DNA of 50,150 nt from Myxococcaceae bacterium (GCA_004173515.1 SECN01000007.1:1-50150), one strand, 5' to 3'; positions 36,244 to 45,399 are shown, counted from the stretch's first letter. Numbers and translations are program-made. Notes: generated by a model not told the origin, from the sequence alone.

Positions 36244-36672
36244 CTACGTCTTGCCGGACTTTTCGCCGAGCCGCTTCGCTCGCTCCTCGGCCTCGCCCGG
36301 CACGTCGAACTCCGCCGGGTCGAACAGCGGCCGGAGCTCGACCTCCAGGTCCTCGCCGTCTTGCACGAGGAGGCTGAACGGTGCGCGCCTGGCCCACTCG
36401 ACGGCCTCGGCGAACGTCTTGACTTCGAGCAGGCTGTAGCCGGCGATCAGCTCCTTGGATTCGACGAACGGGCCGTCGATCACCGTGCACTTGTTCTTGC
36501 TGTACCGCACGCGCGCGCCGTTGCTCATCGGCGTGAGGCCGGCGAGATCGAGCAGCACGCCGGCCTTCCGCAACTCCTCGTTGAAGTTGTGCATCGCGAC
36601 CAGCGCCTCCTCGGTGGGGGGCTTGCCCGCTTCGGTCTGCGGGGTCGCCTTCGCAATCAGCATGACTTTCAT
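36244..36672 (-). CDS. YCII-related (DGPF) domain protein
   Basis: 142 aa, ferredoxin-like alpha/beta fold. Signature: MKVMLIAKATPQTEAG, GLTPMSNGARVR, DGPFVESKELIAGYSLLEVK (the DGPF motif) and FAEAVEWARRAPF. Function of the family is unknown; members are usually encoded next to an ECF sigma factor, but here none is present. Upstream lies only an AraC remnant, so the usual partner may have been lost. Confidence 0.88.
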   Translation of the reverse strand: MKVMLIAKATPQTEAGKPPTEEALVAMHNFNEELRKAGVLLDLAGLTPMSNGARVRYSKNKCTVIDGPFVESKELIAGYSLLEVKTFAEAVEWARRAPFSLLVQDGEDLEVELRPLFDPAEFDVPGEAEERAKRLGEKSGKT

Positions 36673-36936
36673 CGCGTGTCTCCTGGTGAATCGGTGGGTG
36701 GCTTCCGAGGCGACGAACCGTGCGCCGCTGGATCGACAACCGCGATGCGGATTTTTTCCGCGAGCGAGGGAAGACGTACCGCGCAGGTTCGACCAGGCGT
36801 CAATGCACCCTTCTGAAGGGGGACTGTGGGGGAGTGTCGTACGGTTCCGGTGGGCCCATGCGGACGCCGCCGGCCACGGAGGCACTGCTCGCCCGCATGC
36901 CTTCCCACCAGACAGCGAGCCCGTGGAGCCCACGGC

Positions 36937-37047
36937 TCATGCGGCGGAGGTGCTCCGGTGGTAGCGCCCCGGGCTCATCCCCGTCCAGCGCTGGAATGCG
37001 CGTCGCAGGGCCCGTGCATCCGGGTCGCAGCTCCTCGCGAAGCGCCT
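36937..37047 (-). pseudogene. Remnant of an AraC family regulator (C-terminal HTH)
   Basis: On the minus strand the frame ends with DARALRRAFQRWTGMSPGRY, the second helix-turn-helix of AraC regulators, then a stop. No AraC sequence precedes it in any frame; the rest of 36673-37264 (592 bp) shows no supported gene. The gene has been deleted from its 5' side. Confidence 0.6.
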
Positions 37048-37264
37048 CCCCGTGGCTGGATGAAGCAACCGCGAACGGGGGCCGAGGCAAGCACTCGGGC
37101 CATGATTTCGTCTCGACCGACGTGCCGCGCTCAGCGGAAGGTCCCAGGCAATCCGCCGTGAGGCGTGTGGAATGCAAACTTGCGAGCGGTGCGCTCCCGG
37201 ATGACGTGGGAGCCGTCCTGTGCCGCCCGAGCGCTCCATGCCCCTGACTCCGTTGTTGTGCTGC

Positions 37265-37738
37265 TCAGAGCCGGCCCTCGGCGAGCAGCTCGCGCGTCCG
37301 CTTCAGCGTCGACAGCAAGGCGCTCTTGTAGCCCTTGTCGCCGTCCATCCACTCCTGCTCGGCTCGCTCCTCGGGGCCGTTCGGCGCTTGGCCTCGCAGG
37401 CCGAGGTAGCAATAGAAGCGGAGCTGGAGCGTTCCGTCGGCGTCCTCGAACAGCTCGTTGATGATGGCGCCCTCGCGCGGACCGGTGGCCTGGAAGAAGG
37501 TGACCTTGCTCTGCGGCTCGAACGTGATGATTTCGCGCAGATTGGCTCCTGCGATCATGGCTTCACGCACGATGAGAGAGGCACTCTCCTCGACGACGTC
37601 GCAACGGGTGCAGATGCCGGGCGGGAGGAACAGGCGGGCATCGCGGGCCTTGAGGACCAGGCCCTTCCAAGCCTGCGCGCGGGTCAGCCGGGTCTCGCCT
37701 TCGGGGTTCACTGGGACGGTGGCGGTCGAATGGATCAT
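37265..37738 (-). CDS. DUF1857 (AtaL-like) SRPBCC protein
   Basis: 157 aa. The pattern LTRAQAWKGLVLKARDARLFLP at the N-terminus and REIITFEPQSKVTFFQA in the middle match DUF1857/AtaL-like proteins, a START-related fold with a hydrophobic cavity. It lies 41 bp downstream of the NmrA-type gene on the same strand, so it is probably co-transcribed; the pair may act on or sense the same lipophilic compound. Function unproven. Confidence 0.78.
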   Translation of the reverse strand: MIHSTATVPVNPEGETRLTRAQAWKGLVLKARDARLFLPPGICTRCDVVEESASLIVREAMIAGANLREIITFEPQSKVTFFQATGPREGAIINELFEDADGTLQLRFYCYLGLRGQAPNGPEERAEQEWMDGDKGYKSALLSTLKRTRELLAEGRL

Positions 37739-37779
37739 GAGGTTTGTCCCTCTCTTGGGTGTGGGGTGTTGCTCGACCG

Positions 37780-38649
37780 TCAGGCCGAGGTCGCGAGCTC
37801 GGCGGCGAAGTCGCGGTACGAGCGCAGGGGGCGCCCCAGAAGCGTGGTGAGACGCGCGACATCGCCGGCCTCGGGGAGCATGCCGTCGGTGAGGAAGCGC
37901 TCGCTCATCAGGCGCATGTCGAACGCCATCCAGCTCGGGATGAACCGCCGGAGGTTCTGCTCGAACCCGGCGGTGTCATCTCCCGGATAGGCGACGGGAC
38001 GCCCCAGGACCTCTGTCCAGATGGCCGCGGCATCCGCACCGGTCAGCGTGTCGGGACCGACGAGGTTGATTCGCTCGAGGGGGAGCGGGGTGGCCGACTG
38101 CTCCCGGCGGAGCAGCTCGACGGCCGCGATCTCTCCAATGTCACGCGCGTCGATCATGGCGAGGCCCTTGCCGCCAATCGGCATCGGGTAGACGCCGTAT
38201 CCGGTCACCGCGTCCTTGAGGGTGACATCGTTGTTCATGAAGTAGGCGGGACGCAGGATGGTGGCATCGAGGCCCATCTGCTCGATCATGCGCTCGACGG
38301 CGAACTTGCCCGCGAAGTGCGGCACGTTCACGTAGCGGTCGCTGTGGATCACCGACAGGTAGACGATGCGCTTGATGCCCGCCTCGCGGGCGATGTTGAG
38401 CGCGATGAGGGCCTGTGTGAACTCGTCAGGCACCACGGCGTTGAGCAGGAAGAGCGTGGAGACGCCCGTGAAGGCGCTTCGCAGCGAGTCGATGCCGAGC
38501 AGGTCGCCCTGCACGACGGCGACGCCCGTCGGGAAGCGAGCCTTGGCAGGGTCCCGGACGAGGGCGCGCACATCAGCGCCGCGCTGGGCGAGTTGTTCGA
38601 CAACGTGACGGCCGACGGTGCCAGTTGCTCCGGTAACGAGGATTGTCAT
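37780..38649 (-). CDS. NmrA/NAD(P)H-binding atypical SDR
   Basis: 289 aa from ATG 38649, with GGAG eight nt upstream (a GTG at 38658 is a weaker option). Motif TILVTGATGTVGRHVVEQLA, then VVQGDLLGIDSLRSAF, and a middle part IVYLSVIHSDRYVNVPHFAG with H/K at the NmrA positions instead of classical Tyr-x3-Lys. Related proteins are quinone or NADP-dependent reductases (SDR_a5/azoreductase-like) or redox sensors. Divergent from a LysR regulator and leader of the operon with the DUF1857 gene. Confidence 0.88.
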   Translation of the reverse strand: MTILVTGATGTVGRHVVEQLAQRGADVRALVRDPAKARFPTGVAVVQGDLLGIDSLRSAFTGVSTLFLLNAVVPDEFTQALIALNIAREAGIKRIVYLSVIHSDRYVNVPHFAGKFAVERMIEQMGLDATILRPAYFMNNDVTLKDAVTGYGVYPMPIGGKGLAMIDARDIGEIAAVELLRREQSATPLPLERINLVGPDTLTGADAAAIWTEVLGRPVAYPGDDTAGFEQNLRRFIPSWMAFDMRLMSERFLTDGMLPEAGDVARLTTLLGRPLRSYRDFAAELATSA

Positions 38650-38753
38650 GGGAATCACTCCGGTTCGGGTTGCGAGACACCCATAACCTAGCGTTCCAGA
38701 TTCAGGCGGATAGGTGCTACTTTGGGACGGGTCGTCTCACTGGTGGAACACCC

Positions 38754-39647
38754 ATGGACCTGCTGGCTCTGGCTGATTTCAATCTCGTCGCCCGACACGG
38801 GGGGTTTGGACGGGCCGCACGCGCGGCGGGTCGCCCGAAGGCGACCCTGTCCCGCAGGGTGGCGGAACTCGAGGCCGCCCTCGACCTGCGTCTGATCGAG
38901 CGCGGAGCGCGCACGCTGAAGCTCACCGAGGAAGGACGGGCGCTCTTCGAGCGAACGGGGGCCTTGCTGACCGAACTCGACGAGACCGCGGCGGAGATCG
39001 CCTCGGGTGGGGACAGGCCAAGAGGCAGGTTGCGAATCAGCGCGCCGTTGCTCTTCTCGCAGACCGCGATGGGGAAGCTCGCGGCCGGGTTCGCGCTGAA
39101 ATATCCGGAGGTCCGGCTCGAGGTCACGACGGAGGACCGGACCGTCGACCTGATAGAGGAAGGTTATGACCTGGCCATTCGCGTCAATCCGGATCCGGAT
39201 GAGCGCCTGGTCGGAAGATGTTTTCTGCGCGACCGGCTGGTGGTCGTTGCGAGCCCGAAGCTCATCAGGCCGGCGAAGCACCTCGCTGTCGCAGCTGTCG
39301 TACGTGGCGCGGGCGACGGCGGTGCCGCCTGGAATGTCATGACGCCCACCGGAAAATCACGCATCGCGGTCGAGCCAGTCCTTCACCTCTCGTCGCTCGT
39401 CATGGTCCGCGATGCTGTCCGAGCGGGTATCGGCGCCGCACGCCTCCCGATTTCACTGGTGAGTCACGACCTGGCCGCTGGAAGACTGGTGCCTTGGGGG
39501 GATGTCGAGGGGCCCGAAATCACGCTGTGGACGCTCTACCCGTCGCGGCGGCTGCTGAGCGCTCGCGTGTCTGCCTTTCTCGACCATTTGAAGGGAGCCT
39601 TCCCCGAAGGGAAGCCTGAGGAACTGGCGGCGTATCTCGGGGCGTGA
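38754..39647 (+). CDS. LysR family transcriptional regulator
   Basis: 297 aa from ATG 38754 (GGTGGAA upstream). HTH: DFNLVARHGGFGRAARAAGR, PKATLSRRVAELEAALDLRL. The effector domain (about 90-290) is complete, with the SYPDLxLEV-type strand KYPEVRLEVTTEDR. It belongs to the large group that regulates a divergent reductase, here the NmrA-type gene 104 bp away. A transposase remnant follows 44 bp after its stop. Confidence 0.9.
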   Translation: MDLLALADFNLVARHGGFGRAARAAGRPKATLSRRVAELEAALDLRLIERGARTLKLTEEGRALFERTGALLTELDETAAEIASGGDRPRGRLRISAPLLFSQTAMGKLAAGFALKYPEVRLEVTTEDRTVDLIEEGYDLAIRVNPDPDERLVGRCFLRDRLVVVASPKLIRPAKHLAVAAVVRGAGDGGAAWNVMTPTGKSRIAVEPVLHLSSLVMVRDAVRAGIGAARLPISLVSHDLAAGRLVPWGDVEGPEITLWTLYPSRRLLSARVSAFLDHLKGAFPEGKPEELAAYLGA

Positions 39648-39691
39648 GACGCATCGGAGGTGCACCCGAGCAGTGGCTGGGAGAGGCACGT

Positions 39692-39868
39692 CCGTGCGGC
39701 GTGCGCGCGGTGGAATCCTTCGCGCGGGGGCTTGAGCGGGACGGCGATGCCGTCCGAGCCGCACGGACCACCCCCTGGAGCAACGCGCAGTCCGAAGGCC
39801 AGATCACGAAGCTCAAGCTTCTGAAACGTCAGATGCATGACCGCCCCAGCTTCGACCTGCTCTGGGCT
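39692..39868 (+). pseudogene. Remnant of an ISL3-family transposase (C-terminal end)
   Basis: One frame reads ESFARGLERDGDAVRAARTT, PWSNAQSEGQITKLKLLKRQ, MHDRPSFDLLWA, the conserved C-terminal catalytic block of ISL3 (IS204/IS1001) transposases, including the glutamate of SEGQ (a DDE residue). The N-terminal 300 or more residues are missing, and no terminal inverted repeats were found. It marks an old insertion just after the LysR gene. Confidence 0.75.
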
Positions 39869-39932
39869 GCTCCCATCCCTCTTCGGCACCTCTGCTCCAG
39901 CCCCCACCCTCAACAGGCTTTCTATTCGCCCT

Positions 39933-40241
39933 ATGCGTAGGGCTTCAACGGCCAGGCTGCGCCTGGTTCTCGACGCGAACGGGAGCGTCTTCAACGAGGT
40001 GAACGGCAAGCTCGAGGTCTCGGTCGGGAAGGCGAGGGTGCTGACGGCGAAGACCGGCCAGGGGCTCGAGAACGACCGCGCCCGGTTCGAAGCCCATGAC
40101 ACGCAAGGCACGCCGGTCGAGGTGTCCCTCAACGTGAGCGGCGCTCAGGAAGGCTTCGTGTATCGCGGTTTCTGGTTCGGAGAACCGACGGGGCGGACCT
40201 TCGACGATTCTCCCCTTGGAGGTGAAGACGACGGCCGGTGA
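39933..40241 (+). CDS. Hypothetical protein, probably 5'-truncated
   Basis: 102 aa from the only nearby in-frame ATG at 39933, which has no ribosome-binding site. The body (LRLVLDANGSVFNEVNGKLE, VSVGKARVLTAKTGQGLEND, FVYRGFWFGEP) has strong coding character and reads as beta-rich. Family not recognised. The preceding transposase remnant suggests an insertion removed the real 5' end, so this is probably a gene fragment. Confidence 0.45.
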   Translation: MRRASTARLRLVLDANGSVFNEVNGKLEVSVGKARVLTAKTGQGLENDRARFEAHDTQGTPVEVSLNVSGAQEGFVYRGFWFGEPTGRTFDDSPLGGEDDGR

Positions 40242-40249
40242 TGGGACAG

Positions 40250-40279
40250 GGAGGCAGCCCCGGGCGGGCGGCTGCCTCC
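40250..40279. terminator. Hairpin terminator between convergent genes
   Basis: Perfect 10-bp stem GGAGGCAGCC / GGCTGCCTCC, 10-nt loop, 14 nt from the stop of the minus-strand lipoprotein gene. Confidence 0.6.
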
Positions 40280-40292
40280 ACGCGGGCGTCCG

Positions 40293-41867
40293 TCAGTGGC
40301 AGGTGAGGTCGGCGGGGACGGACCACAGCGAGGGGTCGGCGTCCGCCTTGAGGGCGGTGAAGTAGACGCGGTCACCCAGGCGGCGGAAGCCCGCGGGGTC
40401 GGAGCCGGCGCTGCCCGGCCAGAGGTCGGCGATGGGCCGCGTGCCCGCGAGCGTACCGTCCGTCACCCAGGGCTCCAGGTTCCCCGCTTCCGACGCGTGG
40501 GCGAACATCACGGTGCCGGTGCCCGTGACGAAGAAGGGCGTGCGGTACGCGTCCTGCGTGGCGACGCGGGTGGCGAGCCGGCGGGTGCCTGCCGCCGTTC
40601 CATCCGTCACCCAGCGGCTCAGGTACGTCTCACCCAGACCGTCCCACGGGAATTCCAGTTGGGTGATGAAGATGCGGCCCTCCGTCCGGACAACGTCCAG
40701 GATGTCGGCGACATAGCCCTGGTCGGCACGGGGGTTCTCCAGCGTGGCCACGAGCGCCTTGCCTCCGCCCGTCAATGACAGCCGGCGCAGCTCCATGTGC
40801 CGGTGATCTGCGGTGAAGGTGGCCACGACGGCGGAACTCCCCGCGACGCCCAGGAAGTCGGCGGGCCTGCCGAAGGTGTCCACCCTCACCGTGCCAGCTT
40901 CGGTGCCGTCGGATTGCCAGATCTCCGTCTGGGAGCCGTCGTCGACGTCGATGAACGAGAACACCACCTTGCCATCCACGACATGCTTGACCGTCGTCCC
41001 CAGGACGCCGGAGGTGGACGCGTCCAACCGCTTCAGCTTCCAGGTCCCCGAAGCCGTGCCATCGGTCCGCCACAGCTCGGTGCCGGTCGCCTGTCCCTTG
41101 ATGACGAACAGCGTCGTGCCATCCAGCTCCGCCACCCGCTCGTACAGGTGCTGGTCGCCGGGGATGGGCAACGTGTACGTGCCGGCCGCCGTGCCGTCCG
41201 AGCGCCACAGCTTGAAGGTGCCGTCAGCCTCTCCGGTGATGAAGATGTGGCTCGGGGCGGGAGGGGTGTTCGCCGGAGGGCTGGAGGCGCTGGCGAGGTC
41301 ATGGATGCGGAACGTCCCGGCCTCCGTGCCATCCGAGCGCCACAGGTCCAGGTCGCGGATGCCGCAGGGCTGATGGAAGAAGGTCAGCACGCCGTTGATC
41401 CACTGGTGGCCATAGAGCCCGGCAAAGTCGCCGCAGCCCGGCAGGGTCTTGACCCGCCGTGTTCCCTCGGAGGTGCCATCGCTGACCCAGAGGGAGGTGC
41501 CGGTCCCGGCCTCGTGGACCGTGAAGAACAGCAGGTCCGAGGCGGCGTACGGGTTGCTGATGAACTGCTCACCCGTGCGCGGCAATGTCTTGACCTTGAG
41601 GGTGCCCGCGCTCGTGCCGTCGCTCTTCCAGAGCGAGTCACCGTCTTCCTCTTTCGTGAAGAAGAAGAGCGCTCCCGCCACCTCCAAGAACTCCGAGGGC
41701 CGCGATGGCAGTCCCTGCTTCACCTCCTGGACCTGGCCCGGACCACAGGCCAGCGCCTCGACCTCCATCGCCTCGGGACCGACCTGTCGCTCCACCGGCT
41801 CGGGTGCCGCTCCGCAGCCCACGAGCCACCCTGTCACCATCAAACCCAGCCAACCCTGCCTCCGCAT
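40293..41867 (-). CDS. Lipoprotein with eight LWxxDGTxxGT repeats (ELWxxDGT family)
   Basis: 524 aa from ATG 41867 (AGGAG 7 nt upstream). Signal MRRQGWLGLMVTGWLVGC ends in a lipobox (C18). Eight copies of a W-x-[ST]-DGT-x-x-GT motif are spread through the chain (for example SLWKSDGTSAGT, ELWRTDGTASGT, EPWVTDGTLAGT), the beta-propeller-like repeat common in myxobacterial surface proteins. It ends with a Trp-containing strand and Cys. Probably faces the outside on a lipid anchor; binding partner unknown. Long proline-rich reading upstream of ATG 41867 is not part of the protein. Confidence 0.85.
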   Translation of the reverse strand: MRRQGWLGLMVTGWLVGCGAAPEPVERQVGPEAMEVEALACGPGQVQEVKQGLPSRPSEFLEVAGALFFFTKEEDGDSLWKSDGTSAGTLKVKTLPRTGEQFISNPYAASDLLFFTVHEAGTGTSLWVSDGTSEGTRRVKTLPGCGDFAGLYGHQWINGVLTFFHQPCGIRDLDLWRSDGTEAGTFRIHDLASASSPPANTPPAPSHIFITGEADGTFKLWRSDGTAAGTYTLPIPGDQHLYERVAELDGTTLFVIKGQATGTELWRTDGTASGTWKLKRLDASTSGVLGTTVKHVVDGKVVFSFIDVDDGSQTEIWQSDGTEAGTVRVDTFGRPADFLGVAGSSAVVATFTADHRHMELRRLSLTGGGKALVATLENPRADQGYVADILDVVRTEGRIFITQLEFPWDGLGETYLSRWVTDGTAAGTRRLATRVATQDAYRTPFFVTGTGTVMFAHASEAGNLEPWVTDGTLAGTRPIADLWPGSAGSDPAGFRRLGDRVYFTALKADADPSLWSVPADLTCH

Positions 41868-42075
41868 GCCTTGCTCCTTGCCCACCCGGAACAGCCGGCA
41901 AGGTGGGATGCCCTGGGGAGACAGGCGCCCCTCCCTGAAGGGCATGTGGGTGTGCAATGAGAGACATTCCGTGGAATGGCTTGCAGATTCACGCCCTGTC
42001 TGGGAGGGCCAGTCTGCACTGGCCTCACCCGGTCCTCTGGCCGGTGGGGCGGCGTTCGCGCTGGAAGACGCCCCG

Positions 42076-42210
42076 GTGCGTCCGCGGCGCCATTCCGACC
42101 TGGGCTGCCTCAGCCCCGCCGAGTTCGAGCGAGCGGCCACAACGGAAGGACGCTCTCAAGCGGTCGGCGCAACAGATGACGCGAATCCTTCGGCCGCGAC
42201 GCGCCTCTGA
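42076..42210 (+). pseudogene. Remnant of an IS3-family transposase (C-terminal end)
   Basis: The plus-strand frame contains RPRRHSDLGCLSPAEFERAA, matching the YN..RRHSALGYLSPxEFE terminus of IS3 OrfB transposases, then runs about 20 codons to a stop. Upstream integrase-core blocks are absent and no IS ends are visible. The remaining part of 41868-42269 holds the lipoprotein promoter and nothing else recognised. Confidence 0.65.
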
Positions 42211-42269
42211 TGGCCGCCCTCCCGGCCCGCGGATGGCGGTCGCTGGCCAACGCCCAGACGCGCCACGCC

Positions 42270-44147
42270 TCAGCGCAATTCCTGGTCGAACTGCTCACGA
42301 TAGCGCCCCTGGAGCGTCTTCAGCGCCTCCGCCATCCCCACGGCGCGGTACTGCTCCGCCAGGAGTTGCCACGCTTGCTTGTGCAGGGGCTCCAGCGCCA
42401 CGACACGCTCCAGGTGGGTACGCGCCTCCTCGCGGGGACCCGACGAGGAGGCCAGCCATCCCAGGATGAAGTGGGCCTGCACCGCCTCCTCGTGCGCGGC
42501 CACGGCCTGTCGACACGCCGCTTTCGCGGGCCCCGGCCTGCCAGCGCGCAGGTGGCCTTCGCAGGCCAACACGTGCAGCACCGGTGCGCGCGGGAACTCC
42601 CGCTTCAGCCAGGCGATTCGTGCCTGCGCCTTCGTCGCCAGCCCCTTGTCGAGGTAATCCTCGACGTCCTTCGCCGCGCGGATGAACTCTCCCTCCCGCT
42701 CCACCGCGACACCGCTCACGGAGACATCCACTGGCAGCGCCTTCCAGCGTCGAGCCTGCCGGGCCCAGGTCCGCAGAGGTTTGGTCCGAGAGTCATTGCC
42801 CGCCTTCTGGGCGGCCTGCTCCGCCCACGTGACCGAGGAGGTCTGCTTGAAGAAGGCCGCGAGGTCTTCCCAGACTTCCGGCGGTGTTGCAGGGTTCGCT
42901 TCCATCCGTTGCCGCGCCCGCACGAGCTGGCCTTGCGCCTCCAGGTGCTGCCCCTGTTGGAGGGCCAGGGTCGCGAGCTGGAACAAGGGGATGGGCTCGG
43001 AGGGGAATCTCTCGGCGACGGCCTCGCACTTCTCCCGGGTCGCCGGCAGCTTGGGGGCGACGCGCGTGTCCAGGTCGCAGGCCAGCCTTTGGACGAGGAA
43101 GTCCTCCGGGTGGCGTCGCGCGAGGGGCTCCATCTGCTGGGCGGCGACCTCCACGCGTCCCTGCCTCTCGAGCGCGAGGATTTCGTCGAGCCTGCGCCGG
43201 TCCTCCGGAGGCAGGGTGGCCTGGGGCGCGTGAACGGCAAGCGGCGCCTTGCTTTCGCGGACCTTCGCGAGCCATTCGACGACAGCCTCCTTCTCCGGTC
43301 CCTCCCAGTCCGGCGAGGACGTCGAGGCCAGCAGTGCACCCAGCTCGGTCGCCCAGGCCCGCGCGGCGGCGTCATCGCGACGACCCGCCGAGGCATGGCG
43401 AAGGCTGGTCTTGAGCAACGCCAGGGTCTGCGATGCGAAGGCCGCCTGATTCGGTGCGTAGCTCGGGAACATCATCCAGTGCGAGCTGCGCACGTGGAAT
43501 GCCCCCAGCGTGTGCGCCCACTCGTGGAGGAAGATGGACGTCTCCTTGTGTATCTTCCGCTCCTGGTAGAGCGTCTGCTGCTCGTCCTGGGGCAGGTGGA
43601 TCAGCGCCTCCATGATGGCGCGGACCTCCTCCGGGTTTCCCATCTCGCGCAGCACGCAATGGCGCCCGAACAGCCGGGCCATGCCCAACTCATGCTGCGC
43701 GGAGGAGAAGAGCTTGAGCGCGGAGACGAAGCCGACCACCAGGTCCACGTCCTCGCCCGGATCCGCCTGCTCCAGCGCGGTCAGTGAACCCTCCAACTCG
43801 CCCTCGACACCTCGATGCGACCACTCGCGCGTCGACTCCAGCTCGAAGACAACGCCCAGTGGCCCCTGCATCACCGCGCTCGCGCGCTGCAACTGGGACA
43901 CGACGCTGCTTCGCCAACGCAGCACCTGCTCCCGATAGTCCGAGTCCGCGTAGACCCGGACCCGAATCTTCCGGACCGGACCCGTCGAGGGCTGCGACGA
44001 GGACTCCAACTTCGCTGGCGCGAGGGTTCGCGCCTGTTCCCGTGCGTAGTCCACGGGTCGCTTCACACACGACACGCCGAGGACACAGCCCCACACCGCC
44101 AGCAGGGCGGCACGCGCCGCCAATCCCAGGACACGACCCGTGCTCAT
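42270..44147 (-). CDS. Metzincin-like zinc metallopeptidase with C-terminal TPR repeats, predicted lipoprotein
   Basis: 625 aa from ATG 44147 (GGGAGGGGG upstream). The N-terminus is hydrophobic (ARAALLAVWGCVLGVSC), possibly a lipid anchor at C27, although the residue at -3 is Gly. The zinc signature HEWAHTLGAFH (H208, E209, H212, H218) follows HExxHxxGxxH exactly, and SSHWMMFPSY supplies the Met-turn expected in metzincins. From about 290 to 620 the chain is helical with TPR-type units (VQAHFILGWLASSSGPREEA, HLERVVALEPLHKQAWQLLA). Probably a cell-envelope protease whose TPR part recruits partners. Substrate unknown. Confidence 0.82.
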   Translation of the reverse strand: MSTGRVLGLAARAALLAVWGCVLGVSCVKRPVDYAREQARTLAPAKLESSSQPSTGPVRKIRVRVYADSDYREQVLRWRSSVVSQLQRASAVMQGPLGVVFELESTREWSHRGVEGELEGSLTALEQADPGEDVDLVVGFVSALKLFSSAQHELGMARLFGRHCVLREMGNPEEVRAIMEALIHLPQDEQQTLYQERKIHKETSIFLHEWAHTLGAFHVRSSHWMMFPSYAPNQAAFASQTLALLKTSLRHASAGRRDDAAARAWATELGALLASTSSPDWEGPEKEAVVEWLAKVRESKAPLAVHAPQATLPPEDRRRLDEILALERQGRVEVAAQQMEPLARRHPEDFLVQRLACDLDTRVAPKLPATREKCEAVAERFPSEPIPLFQLATLALQQGQHLEAQGQLVRARQRMEANPATPPEVWEDLAAFFKQTSSVTWAEQAAQKAGNDSRTKPLRTWARQARRWKALPVDVSVSGVAVEREGEFIRAAKDVEDYLDKGLATKAQARIAWLKREFPRAPVLHVLACEGHLRAGRPGPAKAACRQAVAAHEEAVQAHFILGWLASSSGPREEARTHLERVVALEPLHKQAWQLLAEQYRAVGMAEALKTLQGRYREQFDQELR

Positions 44148-44400
44148 GGCCCCCTCCCATACGCGAAATGCGTCAGGATCGCACCTCACACTCCCAGCGC
44201 GAGCGCACGTCGCGTGGGAGGTGAGCCTGACGGCGCGGCGGCGATGGATGCAGGCACTGCGCTTGACACCGGAAGGGCAGGAACTGACGCGCAACGGCTG
44301 AACCCTCTCACGCGACAACTGCCTTGACGCTCACCGGCAGGTGGCGAGGCCACTTGCGTTCCTGTTCTCGGCCTTCACTGCGCTGCCTGCCTCCACTGAG

Positions 44401-45399
44401 TCACTTCTTCGCTTTGAACAGCTTGTCCTGGCGCCACGCCGCGAAGAGCGCCTCCTCGGAGTAGACGGCCCGGGCGTTGAACTTGAGTTCCACCTGGCCA
44501 CCCGCCTCGGCCACCGCGGCGGCGATGGCCTCCGCCTCCGCGCGGTCCATGGGCGACTTCCGCATCGTCCCCAGAGTCCTGCGCATCGTCTCCGGGAACT
44601 CGAGCCAGAGCGGCGGCGGCTTCTGGTCCAGGTACGGTGCCGGGAACCCGGTGATGGCCGCGAGGCGGGTCAGCACCTCCGGGCTCCGGTCCCCCGTGTC
44701 AGTGAGGGTCACATCCACGGACGCGTCCTTGCCCAGGGCCCCCGCGGTCAGCACCTTCTTCAGCGAAGCCAGGACCCCCTTGCCTTGACCCTGCCGGAAC
44801 GTCTCCATCGGGTAGTGGTGCTCCACGTCGAACGACTGGGCGCGCACGTCGTGTTCATCCTCGATGAGCAGCCGGGCCTTCAACCGCCCACCGACGACCA
44901 GCGAGTTGTCGTTGTAGTGGCCGACGACCACGTCGCCCCCGTCCAGATGTCCTCCCATGCGAACCTCGCCGCTGGTTCGAAGCGCGCCCACCGAGGCGTT
45001 CCCCAGGACGATGACGCTCGAGTCGGGCCCTCTGTCTGTGAGCAGCCCCGTCACTTCCAGGTCGCCGAGGACCACCAGTGTGCCCGCCACGTCGAAGTCC
45101 CCTGCGACCTTCAAGTCCCCGGGGACGAAGACGCTGTGACCCACTTCCACGCCAGAGGTTCGCTCCGTGGGCGGGGCGGTCCCCACGCATCGCGCGGCGA
45201 CCTGGGCCAGCGCATGGAGCCGCCAGGGCGCGGCGCCGGCCCTTCGCATCTCGGAGAAGAGCTCCGCGTAGGTGCCCACCGCAGGCTCTCGCCATGGCGT
45301 CAGCCCATCCGTGTTCTCATCTTCGAAGAGTTCGCCCGGAACGAACTGGGGAAGCAGCTCATCGAAGGCGGACTTGAAGGACGATGGATTGATTCGCAT
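44401..45399 (-). CDS. Bactofilin-like beta-helix protein
   Basis: 332 aa from ATG 45399. Residues 85-175 form a run of short beta-helix turns with GDLKVAGDFDVAGTLVVLGD, LEVTGLLTDRG, SGEVRMGGHLDGGDVVVGHY, the pattern of polymer-forming bactofilins. No Pro-rich bactofilin tail is seen. Flanking helical regions at the N-terminus (1-80, Leu/Ala/Arg-rich) and C-terminus (230-332) are not assigned. Bactofilins make cytoplasmic filaments in myxobacteria (BacM and others), but this longer architecture is different, so the name is tentative. Confidence 0.55.
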   Translation of the reverse strand: MRINPSSFKSAFDELLPQFVPGELFEDENTDGLTPWREPAVGTYAELFSEMRRAGAAPWRLHALAQVAARCVGTAPPTERTSGVEVGHSVFVPGDLKVAGDFDVAGTLVVLGDLEVTGLLTDRGPDSSVIVLGNASVGALRTSGEVRMGGHLDGGDVVVGHYNDNSLVVGGRLKARLLIEDEHDVRAQSFDVEHHYPMETFRQGQGKGVLASLKKVLTAGALGKDASVDVTLTDTGDRSPEVLTRLAAITGFPAPYLDQKPPPLWLEFPETMRRTLGTMRKSPMDRAEAEAIAAAVAEAGGQVELKFNARAVYSEEALFAAWRQDKLFKAKK

